A stretch of DNA of 64,000 nt from Hyposmocoma kahamanoa (lineage: Eukaryota; Arthropoda; Insecta; Lepidoptera; Cosmopterigidae): assembly GCF_003589595.1 (NCBI RefSeq), contig NW_020653391.1:3849641-3913640 (forward strand), read 5' to 3'. Under the pieces are notes generated by a model. The model was given only the letters and a program-made list of their open reading frames with translations, searched no databases and was not told where the DNA came from. The position numbers were made by a program, and so were the translations under genes. Below are positions 55,120 through 64,000 of this stretch, piece after piece (the stretch's first letter is position 1; the number at the start of each line of letters is the position of its first letter).

Positions 55120-55400
55120 ATCGCTACCCCATACGTAAGTTGTTGTAAGTCAAAATACCATTTTTTGCTTTTAAACTTAAATATATCCTTTTCTATGTAT
55201 ATTATGGGTTCCATATTTAAAAGTAAACAAATCACTTAGTGTTATGTTTACTTTCAAATATGAAACGTATGATCTATATCATACGTTTCATATTTGAAAA
55301 ATTTGAATTTTATCTATATAAAACATATAGATATAGAATATATTTAAACTAAAAAGCAAAAAATGATATTTTGACTTGCAACAATTTATGTGGGAGGTGT
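55120..55400. mobile_element. Foldback-type element
   Basis: Outer inverted repeats of about 50 bp (55138-55195, 'gtcaaaataccattttttgc', and 55338-55390, 'gcaaaaaatgatattttgac'). Inside, a perfect 22-bp inverted repeat (55252-55273 and 55278-55299, loop 'ctat') and a third, near-identical inverted unit at 55209-55230. Non-coding and AT-rich. Confidence 0.8.
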
Positions 55401-55704
55401 TGAATATTTTATAGAAAATTTCGTAGTAAATTTATTATTAATAAAAGGTCTACGTGCAGAATAGCTGACCTGGATAAAATAATGACGCATAAATAGACCT
55501 AACAATAGCAAAATAATTATAATCCAAAATGTAAATTACTGAAAATTCTGAAACAAACCACAGAATGACGTAACATAAGCAAATACTCGTCAGGTATTAT
55601 TGTATATTGTAATTCAATAGAATATTACGTGTACTCTAGATAACATTATACGTAATATTACGATAGTTCTTCTTTGAAAACAACAAGTTAATAATAATAA
55701 CGTA
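55401..55704. other. Gene-free AT-rich stretch
   Basis: Nothing recognised. Confidence 0.4.
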
Positions 55705-55892
55705 CACACTCTCAGCCAGGCACTAGGGAAACCCTGTATCGCGAGTGCCATGGACACACGTAGACAACCACAAATTACACACAACCTCACGAGATAAATA
55801 AATGTAGGACATACAAATATTTCTTCCGGCCCGGGAATCGAACCTGAGACGTCTGCGTAGCATGGTAACCACGTTCGGCCACGAAAGCAGTT
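55705..55892 (-). repeat. SINE B, copy 8
   Basis: 'aacgtacacactctcagcc', 'actagggaaaccctgtatcg', 'cccgggaatcgaacctgaga' and 'ttcggccacgaaagcagttt': the reverse of SINE B. Confidence 0.9.
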
Positions 55893-57411
55893 TAAAAATA
55901 ATAATTTTTAACAAAAGTTACTAATTATTGTTATGTTGGCAAATTTTGAATATCAACCCGAATCTTAATATAGAAGTGTATACAAACTGCAAAAACATTG
56001 CCCTGAAAACAATAACTTTGACAGTCAATGAAAAGAAAGACGTAGGTATCGAGTTTTCGCGAATGACACACCGATAACCGTAAACCGTGGTACAACCGTA
56101 AAGGGTTTGTTTGAAAAAACATTAATAAGCTATTCAGATGCGAAAAAAATGTTTTATTTCCAATAGAATAAAGATGATTTATCGAAATGTAATACTTAAG
56201 TTTTACCATTACGGTTTCTTTCTTAACAATTAAGTTTCGAACCTAAAAGCTTTGATATCAAAATCAAATCCCAAACAACGTCAAAAACTAACATTAATTC
56301 GCGATTTAAATAACGAATTCAACCTTTAATTAATCTAAAATTAAAATGTATTAAAATCCCATCACAATTTGAACCTTGGCGATGTTATCAAAATAACGCA
56401 ACGCAATAACTACGCCATTTATCTTATTACAAAACTATGGCAAATCGTACGTGGGCGTGTTTGAAGTCATACTAATATGACTTGGGTTACTTATTAATCA
56501 TTTTTTACTTTCATACGTCAGCTTATACAGAGTGTTACACTTAGTTGCTTGACACTGAAAGGGGGTTGATTCCACCCATTAATACGTACAACTACTATTT
56601 TCGATACTTTTATAAATACTGTAAGGAAATGCAAGTGTGTAATTTGAAACTATTGACAGTTCAAATGTGGAATGTGTGTGACGTCATGAAAAAAAGATGG
56701 TGGACAATGCTCTTTGTACCAAATCGCGACTATTGACAATCGACCACCACAATTAATTCAAAATCGTGATGTTATATCCGCAAAGAAATAATTGACCTGT
56801 TATAAATGTGCACTTTTCTAAATAAACGATATTTTTTTTATGTTTGATAAAAGTATATATTAATTGTTCCATCTATATTAGTTGATCTACGGATATATTA
56901 TAAATGAACTGTATTCAAGGTAACAATGTTGTTATGTTTAAACATACTAAATTAATATTTGGTATTCAAAAATAATATTTGATCCTCTTTTTTTGTCATT
57001 GGTCTTTTCTTTTAACGATTGATGACATTTATAACCAGTATATCTTTTGATATTGATCTACTAATAAATTTAGATTGCTTGGTTACGCACTCCATTCAGT
57101 AGGTTAGGTTAGGTTAATATATGAAAGAGCAGCACGAGCCGAGCGAGAGAAGCGAGCGTGCCGCGACTGCGGCCGGCGATTGTCAGAAATAATTTGCTTG
57201 CGTTTCCGAACATGTTTTCAGGTCATATTATATTAATTATAATATAATTTGACTTCATGCCATTGTACATCGTTGATATTTTAAATGCTATGGACCTGTG
57301 TACCTCTCAAAGTCCATTAATATGGCATAAAAGAAAGTACCCACGCAGCTACTTTTGAATCCTGATACGATGGTATATCAAAATACATGTTGTCAGTAGC
57401 AATAGAAGTTG
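55893..57411. other. Gene-free stretch
   Basis: 56100-56165 ('gggtttgtttgaaaaaacat') is a family F fragment on the plus strand. 57101-57117 has three TTAGG units ('aggttaggttaggttaa'), the insect telomere motif, here too short to be a telomere. 57130-57180 is GC-rich ('gagccgagcgagagaagcga'). Confidence 0.4.
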
Positions 57412-57636
57412 TAGTAGCAGTAGAGCTCCTTGTGAAAGAGTTCGTCCAGGGAGGTACTATGACCATATTTTTGCCGCCGAGTAGTAATCCGGATTCGCAG
57501 GGTGAGGGTGTTGGTGAAATTACAAGCACATGGGACATGTCACCTTACGTCTCAGGGTGACGGGGTAACTATGTACAACTTGTTCGTTCAATGGTATAAG
57601 CTGTTCATCCCGTCACTTGCTATCATAAAAAAACTT
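57412..57636 (+). repeat. Family A element, copy 21 (internal deletion)
   Basis: 'tagtagcagtagagctcctt' to 'catcccgtcacttgctatca', followed by 'taaaaaaac'. The middle after 'cagggtgacggggt' is shortened. Confidence 0.9.
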
Positions 57637-58468
57637 TTAATATCAGAACCAATGAAAATTTCAGCTGACGAACTAACTGTAATTCTTCAAAACATTAATT
57701 AGAGGCCCATTTTGTGAACCCCACGGACGAATTTGCTAAATTCTAACCGCATATAATTGCTACTACACCGTTAATATAACGATAATATCTTCTATATACC
57801 ACGTAAATGCATACAGCTTAGCTTTAGCAACCGTCTTTATGCTTAAGTGTTAAGAGTGAAGTAAAGTGTATAAGCCATGAAGGTAGTTTTCTGCATTGTT
57901 TTGTATAGTGGTGAAAACGTCAGAAATTCCCACGAAAAAAGGAAAACTTGCGGTACCGTATGTTGAAACGTTCTTGCGCCACGGTTATTGTGTGTCATAT
58001 GGTGAATGGCTGTCGGCGACACGCGAAAACGGACGGAAATGTGGCCTTTTTGTCGTTTTGTCATTGACTCGGATGTTGACTTATGGTTTTTTAGATCGAG
58101 CGATAAATACTTTGGCCAATTTTCGTGAATATTGGTTGGGATTTCCAATTGAGTTAGAAAAACCATTCAATATTCTGCTTTAACAATTCGTTAATAGAGT
58201 ATGAAATGCCTTAGCCACAAGGGTAGTTCAATTACATGACACTTTGATTTTTATTGAATGAAGATGACTCGAAAGAGAATCGAAAGGAATTAAATTTATA
58301 GGCAAATCATATACTCATTAGAAAAGTTTGTTTTACTTACTTGTTGTTTGACAAGGTCTAGAAATGTTTCAGTATTAAAATTATAACCAGGCTTAAAATG
58401 TGTTATTTTTCAAATCTATAGGAACCAGTAAGGTCGTAGACATTCCATAGATTTAGTGATAATTTTGA
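57637..58468. other. Unassigned stretch with open frames on both strands
   Basis: 57870-58185 is CpG-richer than its surroundings and open for about 95 codons on the plus strand and 107 on the minus. No domain is recognised on either; see findings. Confidence 0.3.
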
Positions 58469-58554
58469 GTAATGCTTACATTACTGCTTGGCGGCAGAAA
58501 TAGATAATGTGGTAGTAATTCTCTAGACGAACTCTTTCACAAGGAGCTCTACTT
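58469..58554 (-). repeat. Family A fragment, copy 22 (5' end only)
   Basis: 'agtaatgcttacattactgc' to 'cacaaggagctctact'. Confidence 0.85.
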
Positions 58555-58712
58555 ACTTATAATACTTTGGACGTATGATCACATGTGGTTTTATCATACT
58601 AAGGGTAGGAAATGTCTTTTTTAAAATTTAATTTTCGCAAATTTTATATCAATAAACGAAACATCACTAAAGCTCATCTACTTTACGATGTTTGCTGACA
58701 TTATATAGGCGT

Positions 58713-59003
58713 ATTTTTTTGTAATATCAAGTGATGGGACAAACAATTGTGTTGGTAAGCTACACGCCTGTCTATAACAGTTGCAGTGACACTTAGAGCT
58801 TAAATCGCAAAGATCGGAGGGGCACTGCCACTGCGCCTGCCACTCTGAGACATAAGTTGACAAGTCCCATGTGCCTGTAATTTCACCAGCACCCTTACGC
58901 TTCAAAACTGGAACGCAGTAATACTCACATTACTGCTTGGCAGCGGAAATAGGTACTTCCCTGGACGAACTCTTTCACAAGGAGCTCTATTACTACTGCT
59001 GTG
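58713..59003 (-). repeat. Family A element, copy 23 (near full length)
   Basis: Reversed tail 'tttttttgtaatatcaagtg' to 'cacaaggagctctattacta'. Confidence 0.92.
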
Positions 59004-60237
59004 TATTACAAAATGATCTGAAAAACAACCTTGAAACTGTTCAATTCCTCTCGTCTCCACCGAACCGTGGTGAACCAATGCAACTGATCCAATCTCCGGA
59101 TCTGAGAGTCCGCGTCAGAGAATCTTGCCTCAGCCTCATTAATGGTTCTAGGTCGTGCAATCGCTAATTAGTCGAGATAAGTGCTATTAATTGTGTTCCA
59201 TTGGACTTCTTATCTGGCATCTTTGCTTGTTCGTATAAATGTTTTTGTTCGCTTTTTATGTTGCTCCTTAGGTTTTCTAAAGTTCCTTCAAACTAATTTT
59301 GGGCTCACATGCGTTAAAGGCTTCAATTAGATACAATATCAGATCAAATTGATGAACAGTGATTGAAATTGGGGGAATTAATTTAGTTAAACTAAAGAAT
59401 AGTGTGGACATTCCCTTTTCCAAATCCCGGGACTTCTCAAAAGTGATTATATTTGAATATGCGTATTATTTCAAATAGAAAACCGATGAGTAAAACCAAT
59501 AAGTGACCAAAGAAAAACACTTTGGCGTACTGGCGTACGTTCATCGGTTTAGACAACTTTTGTACATCTGCTGCTGTATTTGAGGAAAAATTCGACTTAA
59601 ATACGTGAGTTATCAGTTATTTTAGTTAATATGCCTAATATTTACTGAAATTTGAGTACATTAGCAACTAATTGCTATTTCCTATTAAGTATTTGCTACA
59701 AATTATTGTCTCAAAAGATAATAATGAAGTTGTGTTTCTATAGATACTTACGTATTTAAATACTTTAGGCAATTAAAAAAAACATGAAACAATTTAAATT
59801 TTGGAATGTTTAGAAAACAAACAGTAAAAAAGAGATTTTATACGCATTGATGACGAAATGGGTATATCCGTACTAAGAAAACATTCACATTTTAGGTAAA
59901 TTAACCCCCTCAATTCCGAATACTGTTGATGAAGGATCCCGAAAATGATGGCAGCTTTCTATTTCAAATCGAAAGTTTTATATGAAAAAGGACCCTAGAT
60001 GCCTTACCACATTTTGCGTTTTTAAAACTAGGTAGATTACTTACTATCTTATAGTATAATCAGTAGCAGAAAAAAGCGTTGTTCATATACAATGAAATTA
60101 CACATCATACTTATATGGTACTTACCCGTGATAAAAGTATTTTTATCACATGAAACTAACTATGTATGTGTGATATAACATGTCCTATTTAAACATAAAA
60201 GTTAACGATCAATTTCGTTCGGAGAATCCTTAAACCC
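59004..60237. other. Gene-free stretch
   Basis: 59040-59165 has an unusual non-repetitive GC-richer segment ('ctccaccgaaccgtggtgaa', 'agagtccgcgtcagagaatc') open in frame +2. I recognise no domain in it. Confidence 0.35.
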
Positions 60238-60833
60238 GTCATCAGAAAAGTTTTTATATTGCAGACGTGTCCTTATTAGACCGAAGTTGCGATATATATG
60301 AATTTTTGCAACTAGCTACAGTTTGTTACGAAAATGTGTCATAATACTTTGAGATAGTAGATAGCAGTTTAATAGTAGATAGCAGTTTAGTAGCAGTAGC
60401 GCTCCTTATGAAAGAGTTCGTCAAGGGAAGCACTGCACTGCACTTTACCTATTTCTGCCGCCAAGCAGTAATGTGATCATTACTGCGTTCTGGTTTTGAA
60501 GAGTAGAGGTGCTGGTGAAATAACAGGCACATGGGACTTATCAACATACGTCTTCGGTGACGGGCGCAATGGCAGTGCCCCTTCGATCGTTGCGTTTTAA
60601 AGCTCTGATTGGCAATGCAACTGTTATGGACTGGCGTGTCGTTTACCACCAGGCCAACGACAAGTTCGTCCAGTCACTCGGTATTACAAAAAAAACTGTC
60701 ACCAGAAAAGTTATCATTTTCAAGTTGTATGTCAGTTGTCAAGTTGTCTTTATTACACCAAAGTTGCGATATATATAAAATTTTTGCAATTAGCTACTTT
60801 GTTATGAAAATGTGACATAATACTTTGAGATAA
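60238..60833. repeat. Direct duplication flanking a family A copy
   Basis: 60238-60362 and 60697-60833 are diverged direct copies. Both hold 'aagttgcgatatatat', then 'tttttgcaa', 'tagcta' and 'cataatactttgagata' in the same order. Family A copy 24 lies between them. Confidence 0.8.
60383..60697 (+). repeat. Family A element, copy 24 (full length)
   Basis: 'cagtttagtagcagtagcgc' to 'agtcactcggtattacaaaa'. Just upstream, 'atagtagatagcagttta' is duplicated (60356-60390). Confidence 0.92.
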
Positions 60834-61148
60834 GAAACTGTCCACACAGAAAAAAAAGTTATTCAAAGAAACAACTTTTCTTAATTAGTTAGCAAGATAA
60901 AATATGTATAGGAAGTAAACAAATTATTAAATAAATCGAGAAAAATCCTGCTATCAGACTGAAACATAGACAGAACACAGCATCGGAGTGCGATTTTCCT
61001 CTCATGCAATCTAATTGCTTTGGATCCTTGAAAATAACCATAGCATTCGTAATATCACGCTACGAGTCGTAGGCGGCTATATTCTGGACGACGTCGAGCT
61101 ACGACACTACGACTCTGGCTCATTTGCTTTGCGAATGCAGTAACAAAT
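60834..61148. other. Gene-free stretch
   Basis: 61058-61120 has a CpG-rich segment with inverted words ('acgagtcgtagg', 'ctacgactctgg'). No gene. Confidence 0.35.
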
Positions 61149-61149
61149 C

Positions 61150-61270
61150 AAACTGACCAATCCCATTGTTTCAATATCACGTGAAATGTCTTTCGAAATT
61201 CAAATTGACCAATGAAATTGCTTCACTATCACGTGCAATACAGTACTAAATTTAAATTGATCAATCGACT
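61150..61270. repeat. Two-and-a-half-unit tandem repeat with E-box and CCAAT words
   Basis: Period about 53 bp: 'caaactgaccaatcccattg' with 'atatcacgtgaaat', then 'caaattgaccaatgaaattg' with 'ctatcacgtgcaat', then 'aaattgatcaatcgac'. Each full unit carries CCAAT and CACGTG. Function unknown. Confidence 0.65.
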
Positions 61271-61424
61271 TTTCTTACACATATTAAAATTACTATTTTT
61301 TTACAGTTCCTAGGTTTACGCAATTGCGACTGAAATTATTATTGTTTCGGATTATTATTTTAAGTGTATTTATTAGTTACAAAAGCATTAAACATACTTT
61401 TACTTTACACTGTCAAGCCTAAAC

Positions 61425-61510
61425 AGAAATGGAACTTGTAAAGTGCCCAAAACCTGAGTCGTTTTAAGAAACAAATATTCACGATTTGGATCCAAAAAAA
61501 TAGAGTCAAT
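61425..61510 (+). repeat. Family F remnant, copy 9
   Basis: 'aacttgtaaagtgcccaaaa' followed by 'aagaaacaaatattcacgat' and 'ggatccaaaaaaatagagtc': worn but in family order. Confidence 0.5.
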
Positions 61511-61519
61511 ATTATATAA

Positions 61520-62760
61520 TAAGAAAAAATACTATAAATAGTCAGAATTGAATTTATTGGTTCTCAAAATATTCTCCGTTAGCGTTAACGCACTTTTTCA
61601 TACGAATGAACCTATTTTGAAGGCATTTACTCCTCCGTGACAATCTCTGAAAAATATTTTTCATACTCTTCGACGGCCTCTTCAGGTGAAGAAAATCGTT
61701 GACCGCGTTCTTAATTTATAGAAATAAATAAAAGTCACAAGGTGCTAGGTCGGGACTGTACGCGTGATGGCTCATAGGGTCAACGTTGTTCACCTTCAAA
61801 AATTCATTTGTCTGTCTGGCCGTGTGAGAACTGGCATTATCGTGGTGCAAGATGATACGGCGTTTACGGTTATTTTTACGGAGTTTGTCAATGACTGCCG
61901 GCAAACAAATGGTCGTGTACAATCGCTATTCACGGTACAACGATTCTCCAAAGCAACAGTAGCCACGTGTCCAGTTTTATTAAAAAAAGAAGCAATCATC
62001 CGCTTAGAGGTACTTTGCACGCGCGCCACTTTGGTTGGGGTTTCGGCTCATCTCGAAAGACACATTCGCTCAATTGCTGCTTTGTTTTGGGTTTGTAACT
62101 ATAAATCTATGCTTCGTCACCTGTTACTATGTCCCACACCAAATTTGATGCCCCTGCGTAGAATCTTGTATGCATGGCATTACACCAAGTGACGCCATCC
62201 GTTTTTTGAGCCTCAATCAAATTGTGTGGAATCCACCGAGAGCACAGCTTTTTCGCACCCAAATGTTAGTGTAGTATTGATTGTATTTGACTCATGCCTA
62301 TGCCTAAAGATGCTCGAATCTTGTGGTATGTCACATGCCTGTCTGTTTTGATCATACAGCGCACAGCATCGATGTTTTTGTTGTTCACAGCAGTGGACGG
62401 GCGACCATCACGAAATTCATCTCTGAGATTCACACGACCGCGTTTGAATTCTGCAAACCAGCTATAAATAGTCGTCTGTGCTTCATCGCCAAAAGCAGTT
62501 TGAAGCCGAGCGAAACTCCGCAGAGCTGTTCAGTTTCACTTAAAGTCGTAGAAAATCATACTAATAAAATTTTCACGAGTTAAATCCATGACGATGTAAA
62601 CAACCAATTTCTAAAATAACGCCACAATGTAATAACAAGCGACAGTCAGATAAAACGGACTGTATTGTACAGCCAAAGAGTTCCATTTTCAAATGTTGTA
62701 ATTACTTTTTAAATATTGTTTATGTAAGTGGCCAGTTCCGGAAACTTATAGTGCGCCCTA
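61520..62760 (-). pseudogene. mariner transposon with decayed transposase
   Basis: About 1.24 kb, near the usual mariner length. The transposase runs on the minus strand from ATG at 62589 (M-D-L-T-R-E-N-F) to a stop near 61627. The helix-turn-helix part (F-A-E-F-K-R-G-R) is followed by the catalytic domain. The first Asp is in V-T-G-D-E-A, where the next residue, normally Trp, is a stop. The second is in H-H-D-N-A-S-S-H and the third in S-P-D-L-A-P-C-D. With 34 residues between the last two this is D,D34D, diagnostic of mariner. Several stops and frameshifts occur, so it is inactive. The 5' terminal repeat seems to begin near 62760 and contains 'ataagtttccggaa' (minus strand); the matching 3' end near 61520 is too worn to recognise. 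Confidence 0.92.
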
Positions 62761-62804
62761 TGTATAATAACGTTTTTGCTACCTTGGTATTCCATTTTTT
62801 TTGC

Positions 62805-62900
62805 AACACCGAGAACCGAGACTCAAGTTCAGTCAGATCGAAGGAATTTTTCTTTGTGTATGTTCAGTCTTCGTATCTTTAATAAAAGTTTAATTTCGAA
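62805..62900 (+). repeat. SINE E fragment, copy 3
   Basis: 'cagtcagatcgaaggaattt' then 'ttctttgtgtatgttcagtc' and 'tttaataaaagtttaatttc', as in the SINE E 3' part. Confidence 0.5.
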
Positions 62901-64000
62901 TTTCTTACTATGTATTTATGTAAGATTTTGTTTAGAAGTTGTGTAGAAGTTTGATTTTGATGGCGTGCACGTGCCTCCCCGCATGATGTACCTGTAAACG
63001 GGCAGTACCGTATGCCGATTGTAACATCCTTTTACCACCATGGCAAGCATTGCAAAAGTATACCATCGAGACGATAAAAAGTTTTTTTAAGATTTTTAAT
63101 TTTGAACATAGCTTTTTGTTGAAAAGCTAGGTGATTCTGTAAATAGTTAAATAAAATCTAAATCAGTTACATTATTTCTAACTAATGGCACGGCGTAAGG
63201 ATGTCAACGTGTCAAGAATAAGTCCGTTCATAGTACAACCTAGTTTTTCCTCATCTGTAACAAGCGGTGATGGAATCTCTTACACGTTTAACTGTGTTAC
63301 GTAAAATCTATTTAATCATGTCTGCTTTACACCCTAGATATTTACTATCAATATACGCCTACATTTCTAATCTTTTGTTTGTTTTTTACAAGTATATTCA
63401 GACAAAATGAATTATTTAAAAATTATTACGTTTGGAAGTAATAGCAGTTCTAGACTTTGAAATATGTCTTTTTTTAAATATTTTATAAAATGATATTTGG
63501 AAATGATAGTTTAAACTAATAACTGACAAGGACGCGCCGACATTTCCCGCCAACATTACGTGAAATAAAAATTATAGCTAAAACTAAGTTTATACTCAGC
63601 TCAACTGTTTATATTGTAGAGTAACCGTTAGAATTAGTATTAAAAAAATCATAACGTAAGCCACCCCAGATGTTATGACAACCGACATGAGTAAATCACT
63701 ATTACGTCGTTTATTATAAACAAAGTGGCAGAAACATGTTGAACTTTGTTGCATACTTTTAATCGTAAGTTACCTTAAATACCCGAAAGCATCAAAAATC
63801 TTTAGATAAAGATAGCAAAAATATTGTATGCCTTAATATCCGTTGTTTAAAAAAAATTTAGCTGTCACACAATCTGTTACAAAATTCATAATTATATATT
63901 AAAATAAAATTTAGTATCACCGTTTTAAGTAGAAATATTTGAAAAACCTCTCCTGTATATTATTTGTTTTTTGTCCCTTACACCAAGTCGACGGTAATGG
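62901..64000. other. Gene-free AT-rich stretch
   Basis: 'gacatttcccgccaac' at 63540 contains an E2F-like word. No gene or defined repeat recognised. Confidence 0.4.

Noticed and set aside
57101..57117. Telomere repeat (TTAGG)3
   Set aside because: Only three units in an internal position; such short runs are common by chance or as promoter words in insects.
1..64000. CRISPR array, bacterial operon, prophage or plasmid features
   Set aside because: No regularly spaced repeats, no ribosome-binding-site-led gene series; base composition and repeats are those of an insect nucleus.

Overview
The window looks like nuclear DNA from a lepidopteran (moth or butterfly). It is AT-rich, has no bacterial-style gene packing, and is full of short interspersed elements. 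Several of these I recognise as typical of Lepidoptera: the tRNA-headed SINE at 11465-11752, whose body reads 'ggaaaacatcgtgatga', 'cccgcattgg' and 'gagacccgt...gggtcgatggtgatgat', and the RTE-type LINE ends ending in a 'VQQWTAIG' peptide. Species, chromosome and copy numbers elsewhere cannot be told from sequence alone.

No complete host gene is visible. The best candidate is a split THAP zinc-finger domain at 26368-26911: two exons joined across a 271-bp intron with a GC donor. A methyl-CpG-binding-like peptide (17986-18174, minus) and a 52-residue secreted-looking ORF (10790-10948, minus) are much weaker. Everything else with protein similarity is a transposon remnant: two mariner copies (30833-31112 plus, 61520-62760 minus), jockey-like LINE 3' ends (39281-39497, 42385-42965, 53213-53640), RTE-type LINE ends (14755-14828, 31465-31820), a LINE C-terminus (16873-17066), an I/R1-like LINE C-terminus (47884-48110), and a possible LINE ORF1 remnant (7785-7976).

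I sorted the repeats into families by comparing copies within the window. Family A (about 300 bp, A-rich 3' end) has 24 substantial copies plus fragments, in both orientations. SINE B (tRNA-like head, 3' ATT-rich tail) has 8 copies. SINE C (another tRNA-like head) has about 5, and SINE E about 4. Families D and F have 8-9 copies each. Families G, H, I and J have two each; I is the 3' region of a LINE.

Layout: 1-9 kb holds families A, B, C, D and F, with a 409-bp MITE nested in a family A copy (8-bp target duplication). 9-25 kb is mostly A/F/SINE debris, a CA microsatellite and LINE ends. 25-30 kb is the least repeated part and carries the THAP exons and some GC-rich, promoter-like patches. 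30-43 kb is dense nested transposon sequence. 43-61 kb has scattered SINEs, MITEs and hairpins. 61-63 kb is the second mariner.

The most unusual pattern is a set of long, near-perfect inverted duplications (11288-11434, 36119-36184, 41128-41261, 51931-51987, 54550-54583, 55209-55299). At least two clearly arose inside ordinary repeat copies by local inverted copying. The element families 'work together' only in the sense of layered insertion: A into LINE I and mariner, MITE into A, and SINE B plus a LINE tail into D.
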